64,000 nt of DNA from Aliihoeflea aestuarii. GTDB taxonomy: Bacteria; Pseudomonadota; Alphaproteobacteria; Rhizobiales; Rhizobiaceae. The stretch is taken from positions 151,307 through 215,306 of the forward strand of contig NZ_JAAAMK010000006.1 in assembly GCF_024105665.1 (NCBI RefSeq), written 5' to 3'. Under the pieces are notes generated by a model, which had not been told where the DNA came from, ran no database searches, and was given only the letters and a program-made list of their open reading frames with translations. Positions 46,945 through 57,425 of this stretch are shown here, piece after piece. The position numbers and the translations under genes are program-made. How positions within the stretch are numbered: position 1 is the first letter of the stretch; each line of letters opens with the position of its first letter.

Positions 46945-49900
46945 ATGCGCTTCAACAAACTCCGTCTTCTTGGCTTCAAATCTTTCGTCGATCCCGGCGA
47001 ATTCGTCATCGAGCGCGGCCTGACCGGCATTGTCGGGCCGAACGGCTGCGGCAAGTCGAATCTGGTGGAGGCGCTGCGCTGGGTGATGGGCGAAAGCTCG
47101 TACAAGAACATGCGCGCGTCCGGTATGGACGACGTGATCTTCTCGGGCTCCGGCACGCGGCCCTCCCGCAACACGGCCGAAGTCACGCTCTTCCTCGACA
47201 ATTCCGACCGAACCGCGCCGGCCGCGTTCAACGCATCGGACGAGTTGCAGGTTTCGCGCCGCATCGCGCGCGAATCCGGTTCCGTCTACCGCATCAACGG
47301 CAAGGAGGCGCGCGCGAAGGACGTGCAGCTTCTGTTCGCGGACCAGTCCACCGGCGCGCGCTCGCCTTCCATGGTCGGGCAGGGCCGGATCGGCGAACTG
47401 ATCCAGGCCAAGCCGCAGGCAAGGCGCGCGCTTCTGGAGGAGGCGGCCGGAATTTCCGGCCTGCACTCGCGCCGTCACGAAGCGGAATTGCGCTTGCGCG
47501 CTGCCGAACAGAACCTCGAACGTCTGGACGACGTGACGGGTGAATTGCGCACGCAGATCGACAGCCTGAAGCGGCAGGCGCGGCAGGCACAGCGCTTCAA
47601 GGCGCTGTCGGCCGATGTCCGCAAGGCCGAGGCGACGCTGCTTCATTTACGCTGGGTGCACGAAAAGACGCAGGAAGGTGAGACGAAGTCGGTGCTTGCG
47701 CGGGCGACTTCGCTGGTTGCCGAGCGCGCGCAGGCGCAGATCGAGGCGGCAAAGGCGCAAGCCGTCGGCGCGCACGGATTGCCCGGTTTGCGCGAGGTCG
47801 AGGCGGCCGCGGCAGCCGTGCTGCAGCGCCTGACGATCGCGCGCACCCAGCTTGAGGAGGAGACCAAACGCGTTGCCGCGCGCAGGCAAGAGCTTGAGCG
47901 CCGGCTGCACCAGGCGGAAGCCGACATCGAACGCGAGCGCCAGCTTCTGGCCGACAATGCGGGCGTTCTCGACCGATTGGCGACCGAGGAGACCGAACTG
48001 CTCGCAGCAGGCGAAGGCCATGACGAGCGCTCGGCGAAAGCGGGCGAAATGCTGCGCAGGGCCGCCGAGGCGCTGGCGGGTATGGAAACGGCGTTGACCG
48101 CGCTGACTGCGAAGCGTGCGGAAAGCGCTGCGCTTCGCGCACAGGCCATCAGAACGCTGCGCGAACTGGACGAGCGTCAGGCAAGGGCCGAGCGCCAGCT
48201 TGGCGAGGCCCGCAGGGAAATCGAGGCGCTGGATGCACGCGCGGCGGCGCTTCCCGACATGGGTGAGCGTCGCGCGGCCTTTGACGAAGCCGAGAGAAAT
48301 TTCGCGGAGGCCGAGCGCGCCGCTGCAATGGCGGAAGCTTCGGTCGCGTCGGCGCGCGCCGCAGAGACCGCCGGGCGCGAGCCGGTCCACAAAGCGCGGG
48401 GCGTGCTTTCGCAGGTCGAAACCGAGGCGCGCACGCTGGAAAAGGTGCTCGCCGCCGGACAGACGGGCGCCGGGCAGACGCCCGTTCTCGACCGCATCAA
48501 GGTTGCGCGCGGCTTCGAGACGGCCCTTGGCGCGGCGCTCGGCGACGATCTGGAATTGCCCCTCGGCGCCGATGCGCCCGCCTACTGGGCGCTGACGGGC
48601 GGGAGCGGCAATGACCCGGCGCTGCCAGATGGGGCTGAGCCCCTGCTCGCCTACGTCGACGCACCGCCGGAACTTGCGCGGCGGCTGGGGCAGGTCGGCC
48701 TCGTGTCGAGGGCCGACGGGGCGGATTTGCAGCGGCGTCTCGCCACCGGACAAGTCGCCGTCTCGCGCGAGGGAGATCTGTGGCGGTGGGACGGCGTCGT
48801 GGCAAGCGCGGATGCGCCGACGGCGGCAGCGCAGAGGCTTGCGCAACGCAACCGGCTTACGGAACTGAAAGGCGAGATTGAGGCTGCACAGGCGTGTCTT
48901 GCCGAGGCCGAAGCGGGGCTCGCGGCGCGCGAGCGCGCGGTCAAGGAGGCGGTTGAAAAGGACACGATCACTCGCCAGGCCGTCCGCGCGGCTCAAAACG
49001 CTGTCGGCGAAAAGCGCGATGACCTCGCCCGCGCCGAGCGCGCGCGCGGCGAGATCGACACCCGGCGTGCGGGACTGGCCGAGACGGAGGCGCGCTTCGT
49101 CGAAACGCTTGGCGAATTTGCCAGCCAGCGAGCTGAGGCGGAAACCGGACTGGCCGCAGCGCCCGATCCCGAAATGCTCGATGCTGAGCTTGGTGCATTG
49201 CGCGAACGCACGGGTGAGGCGCGGGAGGACGAAGCGCAGGCGCGCGCCGCATGCGATGACCTGAAAAGGGACGCGCAGGGGCGGGTCAACCGGCTGGCGG
49301 CGATCGTTTCCGAGCGCGAAGGCTGGCTGAAGCGCGCCGGCAATGCGCAGGCGCAAATGGAGGCGTTGGAGGCACGCCGGGCGGAAGCGATGACGGAGGC
49401 CGCCACGCTGGCCGATGCGCCGGATGAATTCGAAATAAAGCGCAGGGCGCTAGCCGGCGAACTGGACAAGGCGGAGGCCGCGCGCCGGCAAGCCGCCGAC
49501 ACGCTTGCGCAGGCCGAAACCGGCCAGGTTCTGCTCGACCGCGCCGCGACCGACGCGATCGAGGCGCTGAGCAAGGCACGCGAGGAGCGTGGCCGCGCCG
49601 AGGAACGCCTTTCGGCAGCGGAAGACCGGCGCAAGCAGATCGAAGCGCGAATGCGCGAGGTGGTTGGCGTCGAACCGCATCTCGTCGCGCGGCAGGCCGA
49701 GCTTCTGGCCGATCAGGCCGCGCCCGAAATTGCGGATGTGGAGCGACGGCTCGACAGGCTGAAGGCAGAGCGCGAGCGGCTGGGCGCGGTCAATCTTCGC
49801 GCCGAGCAGGAGGCGCGCGAACTGTCCGATCGGTTCGACCTCATCACGCGGGAGCGGGACGACGTGGTCGAGGCGATCGCGCGGCTGCGCGAGGCGATCC

Positions 49901-50406
49901 AGAACCTGAACCGCGAGGGGCGCGAGCGGCTGCTTGGCGCATTCGGGCGTGTCGATGCCGAATTTCGCCGGCTGTTCACGCATCTTTTCGGCGGCGGCAC
50001 GGCCGAACTGCAACTGATCGAGAGCGACGATCCGCTGGAAGCGGGGCTCGAAATCCTTGCCCGTCCACCAGGCAAGAAGCCGCAGACGATGACGCTGCTT
50101 TCGGGCGGCGAACAGGCGCTGACCGCGATGGCGCTGATCTTCGCCGTTTTCCTGACCAACCCCGCGCCGATCTGTGTTCTGGACGAGGTCGATGCGCCGC
50201 TTGACGATCACAATGTCGAGCGCTTCTGCAATCTCATGGATGAAATGGCGGCGACGACGGAAACGCGGTTCGTCATCATCACGCACAATCCGATCACCAT
50301 GTCGCGGATGGACAGGCTGTTCGGCGTGACGATGGCCGAACAGGGCGTCAGCCAGCTCGTTTCGGTCGATCTCGAAACGGCGGAACAGATGCGGGAAGCG
50401 GTATGA
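46945..50406 (+). CDS. smc: Chromosome segregation protein SMC
   Basis: This 1153-residue condensin ATPase compacts and segregates the chromosome with ScpA and ScpB, whose genes are not here. The N-terminal head has Walker A GPNGCGKSN (31-39). Two long coiled coils (about 165-500 and 650-990) flank a hinge near 505-630. The C-terminal head has the signature LSGGEQALTAMALIF and Walker B PAPICVLDEVDAPLDDHN. It begins MRFNKLRLLGFKSFVDPGEF. Its stop overlaps the start of a small unknown gene (ATGA at 50403-50406). Confidence 0.97.
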   Translation: MRFNKLRLLGFKSFVDPGEFVIERGLTGIVGPNGCGKSNLVEALRWVMGESSYKNMRASGMDDVIFSGSGTRPSRNTAEVTLFLDNSDRTAPAAFNASDELQVSRRIARESGSVYRINGKEARAKDVQLLFADQSTGARSPSMVGQGRIGELIQAKPQARRALLEEAAGISGLHSRRHEAELRLRAAEQNLERLDDVTGELRTQIDSLKRQARQAQRFKALSADVRKAEATLLHLRWVHEKTQEGETKSVLARATSLVAERAQAQIEAAKAQAVGAHGLPGLREVEAAAAAVLQRLTIARTQLEEETKRVAARRQELERRLHQAEADIERERQLLADNAGVLDRLATEETELLAAGEGHDERSAKAGEMLRRAAEALAGMETALTALTAKRAESAALRAQAIRTLRELDERQARAERQLGEARREIEALDARAAALPDMGERRAAFDEAERNFAEAERAAAMAEASVASARAAETAGREPVHKARGVLSQVETEARTLEKVLAAGQTGAGQTPVLDRIKVARGFETALGAALGDDLELPLGADAPAYWALTGGSGNDPALPDGAEPLLAYVDAPPELARRLGQVGLVSRADGADLQRRLATGQVAVSREGDLWRWDGVVASADAPTAAAQRLAQRNRLTELKGEIEAAQACLAEAEAGLAARERAVKEAVEKDTITRQAVRAAQNAVGEKRDDLARAERARGEIDTRRAGLAETEARFVETLGEFASQRAEAETGLAAAPDPEMLDAELGALRERTGEAREDEAQARAACDDLKRDAQGRVNRLAAIVSEREGWLKRAGNAQAQMEALEARRAEAMTEAATLADAPDEFEIKRRALAGELDKAEAARRQAADTLAQAETGQVLLDRAATDAIEALSKAREERGRAEERLSAAEDRRKQIEARMREVVGVEPHLVARQAELLADQAAPEIADVERRLDRLKAERERLGAVNLRAEQEARELSDRFDLITRERDDVVEAIARLREAIQNLNREGRERLLGAFGRVDAEFRRLFTHLFGGGTAELQLIESDDPLEAGLEILARPPGKKPQTMTLLSGGEQALTAMALIFAVFLTNPAPICVLDEVDAPLDDHNVERFCNLMDEMAATTETRFVIITHNPITMSRMDRLFGVTMAEQGVSQLVSVDLETAEQMREAV

Positions 50407-50804
50407 CGGACGAGCTGAAGACGCGCGCGGATGATCTTGCAAGGGCGCTGCGCGATCTCCACAAGGCGTTGATCCACGCGGAGGCGGGCGACGATCCGGC
50501 CTTTGAGAACCCCTACACGCTACTCTTCGCCGTTATCGGTAATCCGCGGTTTTCATGGCTGGAAGGTCTGTCGCAACTGATAGTGCTCATAGACGAGGCG
50601 CGCGCGGACAAGGAGGGCGTTTTGACGGAGGCCGTGCTTGCCGATGCGGTGGCCAGCGCAAAGCGCCTGATCGGCGAGGGAGAGGACCACGACCCGCAAT
50701 TTCGCCTGCGCCACCTGATGGCCGTTCAGAACGCGCCCGACGTGGCGATCACGACCGGAAAGCTGCGCAACGTTCTGGCCGAGCTGGGCAGCCCGGTTCA
50801 ATAG
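50403..50804 (+). CDS. Conserved-looking protein translationally coupled to smc
   Basis: This 133-residue protein is of no family I recognise. It is acidic and mostly helical by composition (TRADDLARALRDLHKALIHA, then FSWLEGLSQLIVLIDEARAD and DAVASAKRLIGEGEDHDPQF), without signal peptide, membrane span or cysteines. Its ATG lies within the smc stop codon (ATGA), so both proteins should be made together. That context suggests a role near chromosome segregation, but the sequence offers no direct support. It overlaps the convergent GFA gene by 7 nt. Confidence 0.8.
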   Translation: MTDELKTRADDLARALRDLHKALIHAEAGDDPAFENPYTLLFAVIGNPRFSWLEGLSQLIVLIDEARADKEGVLTEAVLADAVASAKRLIGEGEDHDPQFRLRHLMAVQNAPDVAITTGKLRNVLAELGSPVQ

Positions 50805-51142
50805 GACCGGCCGTCCACCGGCACGCGCTTCACATCCGCAAGCTCGAAGCCTTCGAGGCAGCGCACATTGATCGCGGCCGTTTTCTTGCCGTCCTTCGAG
50901 GTGCCGAGACCGAACGGCGCGCAGCCGCAGTCGGGGCAGAAGTGATGGTCGATCGCATGCTTGTTGAAGTGATAGATCGACAGGTTTTTCATGGGCGTTT
51001 CGAGTTTGAGTTGCTCGCGCGGAACGAACCAGAGCAGATAGCCCTTGCGGCTGCAATGCGAGCAGTTGCACTCCATGGCCTCGGTGAATTCGCCGTCGAC
51101 TTCGAAGGATGTTTTTCCGCAGTGGCAGCTTCCCTTGTGCAT
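50798..51142 (-). CDS. GFA family protein (glutathione-dependent formaldehyde-activating-like)
   Basis: This 114-residue zinc protein of the GFA/CENP-V family has CHCGKTSFEV near the start, CNCSHCSRKG in the middle and FCPDCGCAPFG late; these cysteines bind two zinc ions. The family was named for spontaneous formaldehyde-glutathione adduct formation, but most members lack a shown substrate. It lies 12 nt downstream of a VOC-domain gene on the same strand, a common pairing of small glutathione-linked proteins. A second, unrelated copy of the family is at 57033. Confidence 0.92.
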   Translation of the reverse strand: MHKGSCHCGKTSFEVDGEFTEAMECNCSHCSRKGYLLWFVPREQLKLETPMKNLSIYHFNKHAIDHHFCPDCGCAPFGLGTSKDGKKTAAINVRCLEGFELADVKRVPVDGRSY

Positions 51143-51154
51143 GGCGCGGTGCTC

Positions 51155-51496
51155 CTATTCGGCCCAGACGGCCAGTTCGTTGCCGGCTGGATCGGCGAAA
51201 TGGAACCGCCGGCCGCCGGGGAACTCGAAGATCGGCTTCACGACCCGGCCGCCGGCTTGCAGAACCTGCTCCAGCGTACGCTCCAGATCGGTCGAAAACA
51301 GCACCGGCAGCGGCTTCGCATCCACCGTTTCCGATGCGTCGAAGCCGCCGTCGAGCCCCTCGGAGAAGGCCGAATAGCGTGGACCGTAATCCGTGAAAGT
51401 CCAGCCGAAAGCGGCACTGTAGAACGCCTTGACGCTGTCGATCGCGCCGCCTGCCGCCTGCATTTCGATGTAGTCGAGCTTGCCGTCTTCGCGCAT
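51155..51496 (-). CDS. VOC family (glyoxalase/bleomycin-resistance fold) protein
   Basis: This 113-residue protein has one vicinal-oxygen-chelate domain: KLDYIEMQAAGGAIDSVKAF, then FYSAAFGWTFTDYGPRYSAF and GRRFHFADPAGNELAVWAE. The last His/Glu positions fit metal binding. Members range from glyoxalases to antibiotic-binding proteins; the substrate is not evident. The GFA gene follows 12 nt downstream. It is divergent from ppdK. Confidence 0.88.
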   Translation of the reverse strand: MREDGKLDYIEMQAAGGAIDSVKAFYSAAFGWTFTDYGPRYSAFSEGLDGGFDASETVDAKPLPVLFSTDLERTLEQVLQAGGRVVKPIFEFPGGRRFHFADPAGNELAVWAE

Positions 51497-51542
51497 GTCG
51501 CATCCTCCATGTTCGCGTTATGTTCTATATTGTGTTTCGGAA

Positions 51543-51559
51543 CGCCGCAAGTTGCGGCG
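51543..51559. promoter_or_regulatory. Perfect palindrome in the VOC-ppdK divergent region
   Basis: CGCCGCAA-G-TTGCGGCG is a perfect 8-bp inverted repeat around one base. It lies 47 nt before the VOC start and 119 nt before ppdK. It could be a protein-binding site for either promoter; no regulator gene is adjacent. Confidence 0.4.
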
Positions 51560-51677
51560 AACCAAAATGATGCGCTGTTCCACCTCAATCGATTGAGTTC
51601 GGAGCCGGCCGTTGCCGCGCCTTGCCATTTGCTGCGCTGCACTCTATCGCTCGAAACCCGCAAGCATGGAGGACGGC

Positions 51678-54341
<2,664 letters not shown>

Positions 54342-54399
54342 CGTTTTCAAAAAAGGGCCCGGCGGCTATGATCCTTTCTCCCGCGAAACGGAGGAGATC

Positions 54400-54840
54400 A
54401 TGGCGGCTGGAGCATCTGCAAAAGCAAAGACGTCCGAAAAACCGGTGCTTCTTTCGGGCGGCAATCCGCAAATACCTAAGGGCTACGGCGATGGGCCGGT
54501 GCAGGCTTACATCGATGCGATGCCCGGCTGGAAAAGCGATGTCGGCCGCAAGCTCGACGCGCTGATCGTCGAGGCCCTGCCGGATGTGAAGAAGGCGGTG
54601 AAGTGGAACTCGCCCTTTTACGGTGTCGAAGATGACGTCTATTTCCTCTCTTTCCATTGCTTCGACAAATATTTGAAGGTCGCGTTCTTCAAGGGTGCGT
54701 CGATCGATCCGATGCCGCCGGTCGGATCGAAGCAGAAAGACGTGCGCTATTTCCATGTCCATGAAGGCGCCGAGATCAACGAGGCGCAATTTACCGGTTG
54801 GGTAAAGCAGGCGAGCCGCTTGCCCGGCGAGAAAATGTAG
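54400..54840 (+). CDS. DUF1801 domain protein 1
   Basis: This 146-residue protein has a DUF1801 domain: GDGPVQAYIDAMPGWKSDVG, KAVKWNSPFYGVEDDVYFLS and FKGASIDPMPPVGSKQKDVRY. The fold resembles a YdhG-like small alpha-beta domain of unknown function. An N-terminal Ala/Lys-rich stretch of ~15 residues precedes it. AGGAGAT lies before the ATG at 54400. A second DUF1801 gene follows after 14 nt, so they form a pair. Confidence 0.88.
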   Translation: MAAGASAKAKTSEKPVLLSGGNPQIPKGYGDGPVQAYIDAMPGWKSDVGRKLDALIVEALPDVKKAVKWNSPFYGVEDDVYFLSFHCFDKYLKVAFFKGASIDPMPPVGSKQKDVRYFHVHEGAEINEAQFTGWVKQASRLPGEKM

Positions 54841-54854
54841 GGCGGAGCGAACTT

Positions 54855-55271
54855 ATGACCGATGACACCGGAAAAGACCCGTCGAAACTCATCGATGCGC
54901 GGATTGCGGAGCTTGATGACTGGCGCGGCGAAGCGCTGGCACGCATGCGCAAGCTGATTCACGAATCCGATCCGGATATCGTCGAGGAATGGAAATGGCG
55001 CGGCGTACCGGTCTGGTCGCATGACGGTATCGTTTGCACCGGCGAGACCTACAAGAAGGTCGTGAAACTGACTTTCGCCAAGGGCGCGGCGCTGGACGAT
55101 CCCGCGAAACTTTTCAATTCCAGCCTCGAAGGCAATACGCGCCGCGCGATCGACATTGGCGAGGATGACAAGATCGATGCCGATGCGTTCAAGACGCTCA
55201 TCCGCGCGGCCATTACGTTGAATGCTTCGACGCGTGCCGCCAAGGGCGCGCGCAAGATCCCGAACGCCTGA
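54855..55271 (+). CDS. DUF1801 domain protein 2
   Basis: This 138-residue protein is a diverged paralogue of the previous one: LIDARIAELDDWRGEALARM, then EEWKWRGVPVWSHDGIVCTG, KKVVKLTFAKGAALDDPAKL and a C-terminal helix. The core W-x-W-x-G-P/W-S pattern matches KWNSPFY in the neighbour, so the two arose by duplication long ago. GGAGCG precedes the ATG at 54855. The function is unknown. A terminator-like hairpin separates it from the convergent alkaline phosphatase gene. Confidence 0.85.
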   Translation: MTDDTGKDPSKLIDARIAELDDWRGEALARMRKLIHESDPDIVEEWKWRGVPVWSHDGIVCTGETYKKVVKLTFAKGAALDDPAKLFNSSLEGNTRRAIDIGEDDKIDADAFKTLIRAAITLNASTRAAKGARKIPNA

Positions 55272-55284
55272 TCGAGCATACGCG

Positions 55285-55311
55285 AAAACGCCCGGCGCGA
55301 GGCCGGGCGTT
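55285..55311. terminator. Terminator hairpin between convergent DUF1801 and alkaline phosphatase genes
   Basis: AACGCCCGGC-GCGAG-GCCGGGCGTT is a perfect 10-bp stem. On the minus strand it is followed by TTTT (complement of 55285-55288), so it acts best for the alkaline phosphatase transcript. On the plus strand there is only TT. Confidence 0.8.
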
Positions 55312-55331
55312 CCGATACATGCGTCCGTGCG

Positions 55332-56912
55332 TCAGAGGCCGGCGCGGCTTTCGAGATGATCGGTTGAAAGCACCCGGTTCATGACGTCGAACACCGAGGT
55401 GTTGTCGATGAACGACCCATCCCAATCATAGGCCGCATCGTTGCCCCAGAGCTTTGCTGCCCTGACATCGACGCGGCGAGCCTCGTCGAAAAGCTGGCTG
55501 CCGGAGCCGATGGCCCAGAGCGGAACGAGTTCGTTCGTGTGGTTGCCGGATGAGAACTGATAGCCCGGCATGCTGCCTGCGCCGCGATCCTGCACCGCCA
55601 GATAGTCGTTGAAGCGGTCCTGCGTCGGGTCGAAGCGAGCGGCCTCGATGGCTTCCTTGTCGGAAGGATCGGCGACGGCCGGACCTGAACCGTTGGCGTA
55701 GGTGCCTTCGCCCCAGATGCCACCGGTCTCGTGATCGGAGGTCACGATCAGCAGCGTTTCCTCCCAGTTCGAATTCTCCTCGATCCACTCGATCGCCGCA
55801 TCGACGGCGAGGTTGAAATCGATCTGCTCTTCGATGTAGCGCGGCATATCGTTGGCATGGCCCATCCAGTCGACGGCGCCGCCCTCGATCATAACGAAGA
55901 AGCCGGTTTCGTTCTGGTTCAGAACATTTAGCGAGGCCTGCGTCATCGTGGCGAGCGAGGGAACGTTTTCGACGAAGGCCATGCCCGACGGGTTGGCCTC
56001 GTCGGCATCGAGATCGCTGCGGTCGGACTGGGCTGTGCTGATCGACTGCATGACGCCGACGACCTTTCGCGGCAGGTTCTCGCCGGCGGCCAGTGCCTCG
56101 AAGTCGCTCTTTTCCTCGATGAAGGCGAAGTCGTTATGGCCTTCCTCGCTGGTCAGGGCCGTCCAGGTTTCCTCACCGCCGACGAATTTGTAGTCGCGCT
56201 CGGCACCGTCTTCAAGACGGCGGCCGCTCCTGTCGAAATCGGGGTGGCCGGCGCCCATGATAACGTCGAGCCCGCTTCCGACCATGTCGTTGAAGATGTC
56301 GGCATAGGAATTGCGCGAAGCGGCATGCGACCAGACGGCGCCCGGCGTTGCGTGCGAGACCTGGACGGTGGAGACGGCGCCGGTCGCGCGGCCCTGTGCA
56401 TTGGCGATCTGAGCGATCGTGACGAAGTCGATCTCGCCCTTCCAGTCCTTATTGATGCGTCCGTTGACGGTCTTGCGGCCGGTATAGAGCGCGGTCGCGG
56501 CCGACGACGAGTCCGTATAGGACGTGTAGCTCTGGCCGACCGGCGCGAAATCGTTGAGGAACGTGTTCTCGAAGCGGTTCCAGCGGGTCGTGGGATCGTA
56601 ATATTGCTCGACAACGCCAGCGGCCTGGTCAGCCTCATCGTCGCTTACAAGATTGCCGTTTTCATCGACCGGATTGACCGACCAGTGCGTCTGGCCGTAA
56701 AGGCGCGGCTCGGTGCCGTCCGGGCGGGCGATCTGGTAGGACTGGCTACCGGCCTTGCCCTGATAGTAATCGGCCGCGAGCCAGCCGTTGAAGCCGATGC
56801 CGTCCGAAATCATCAGGATGACGTTCTTGGCTGCGGGTTCGTCGGCGAATGCCGGCATCACGAAGGCGCAGGTCAGGCCGAGTGAAATCGTGAAGCGAGA
56901 AAGATGCCGCAT
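55332..56912 (-). CDS. Alkaline phosphatase (PhoA family)
   Basis: This 526-residue exported phosphatase begins with a signal peptide (MRHLSRFTISLGLTCAFVMP, cleaved near AFA-DE) and should act in the periplasm or outside. NVILMISDGIGFNG gives a metal Asp (37); SYTDSSSAATALYTG holds the nucleophile, Ser135 after Asp134; later EGGAVDWMGHANDM and LLIVTSDHETGG supply zinc ligands. It is longer than E. coli PhoA by an inserted region around 300-380. AGGGGA precedes the ATG at 56912; the much longer frame from 57311 runs through the divergent GFA gene. I found no convincing Pho box. Confidence 0.93.
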   Translation of the reverse strand: MRHLSRFTISLGLTCAFVMPAFADEPAAKNVILMISDGIGFNGWLAADYYQGKAGSQSYQIARPDGTEPRLYGQTHWSVNPVDENGNLVSDDEADQAAGVVEQYYDPTTRWNRFENTFLNDFAPVGQSYTSYTDSSSAATALYTGRKTVNGRINKDWKGEIDFVTIAQIANAQGRATGAVSTVQVSHATPGAVWSHAASRNSYADIFNDMVGSGLDVIMGAGHPDFDRSGRRLEDGAERDYKFVGGEETWTALTSEEGHNDFAFIEEKSDFEALAAGENLPRKVVGVMQSISTAQSDRSDLDADEANPSGMAFVENVPSLATMTQASLNVLNQNETGFFVMIEGGAVDWMGHANDMPRYIEEQIDFNLAVDAAIEWIEENSNWEETLLIVTSDHETGGIWGEGTYANGSGPAVADPSDKEAIEAARFDPTQDRFNDYLAVQDRGAGSMPGYQFSSGNHTNELVPLWAIGSGSQLFDEARRVDVRAAKLWGNDAAYDWDGSFIDNTSVFDVMNRVLSTDHLESRAGL

Positions 56913-57032
56913 GTGAAATCCCCTTACATGTGATGACAACGATGGTGCGAGGCACGCATAGATCGGCCATGTTACAGGGATGCGAAAGCAGCGGCAAAAA
57001 CCGGGCACTCGCGCACCGTGCGGAGGAAAACG

Positions 57033-57425
57033 ATGGATCGATTCACAGGTGGATGCCGGTGCGGCAGTGTGCGGGTCGTGGCCTTCGGTCGTCCGTACCG
57101 TGTGGGCATCTGCCACTGTCTCGACTGCCGCAAGCATCATGGCGCGCTTTTTCATGCTTCGGCAATATTTCCCGAAAGCGCGGTGACGGTCGAGGGCGAG
57201 GCGCGAAATTATGCCGGACGGTTCTTCTGCCCACGCTGCGGTTCGCCCGTCTTTGGCCGATCGGGCGACGAGGTGGAGATCAATCTCGGTTCGCTCGACG
57301 CGCCCAACCAACTGACGCCGACCTACGAATTGTGGACCGTTCGCCGCGAGGCATGGCTGCCGCCGTTTCCGGTGAAGCGACGATATGAGCGCGATCGCGA
57401 CGAAGCGAGCCGCTTCGAAGACTAG
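57033..57425 (+). CDS. GFA family protein, second copy
   Basis: This 130-residue zinc protein has GGCRCGSVRVVAFGRPYRVG, CHCLDCRKHHGALFHASAIF and FFCPRCGSPVFGRSGDEV, the three cysteine clusters of the GFA family. It is only distantly similar to the copy at 50798 and carries the KHHGA segment of the more typical subgroup. GGAGGA lies before the ATG at 57033; an ATG at 57018 is within that site. It ends 4 nt inside the convergent ABC-F gene. Substrate not known. Confidence 0.92.
   Translation: MDRFTGGCRCGSVRVVAFGRPYRVGICHCLDCRKHHGALFHASAIFPESAVTVEGEARNYAGRFFCPRCGSPVFGRSGDEVEINLGSLDAPNQLTPTYELWTVRREAWLPPFPVKRRYERDRDEASRFED

Noticed and set aside
56913..56985. Pho box upstream of the alkaline phosphatase gene
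   Set aside because: TTGTCAT and CTGTAACAT resemble half-sites, but no two are at the required 11-bp period.
56913..57311. N-terminal extension of alkaline phosphatase
   Set aside because: It overlaps the well-supported divergent GFA gene and would place the signal peptide inside the protein.
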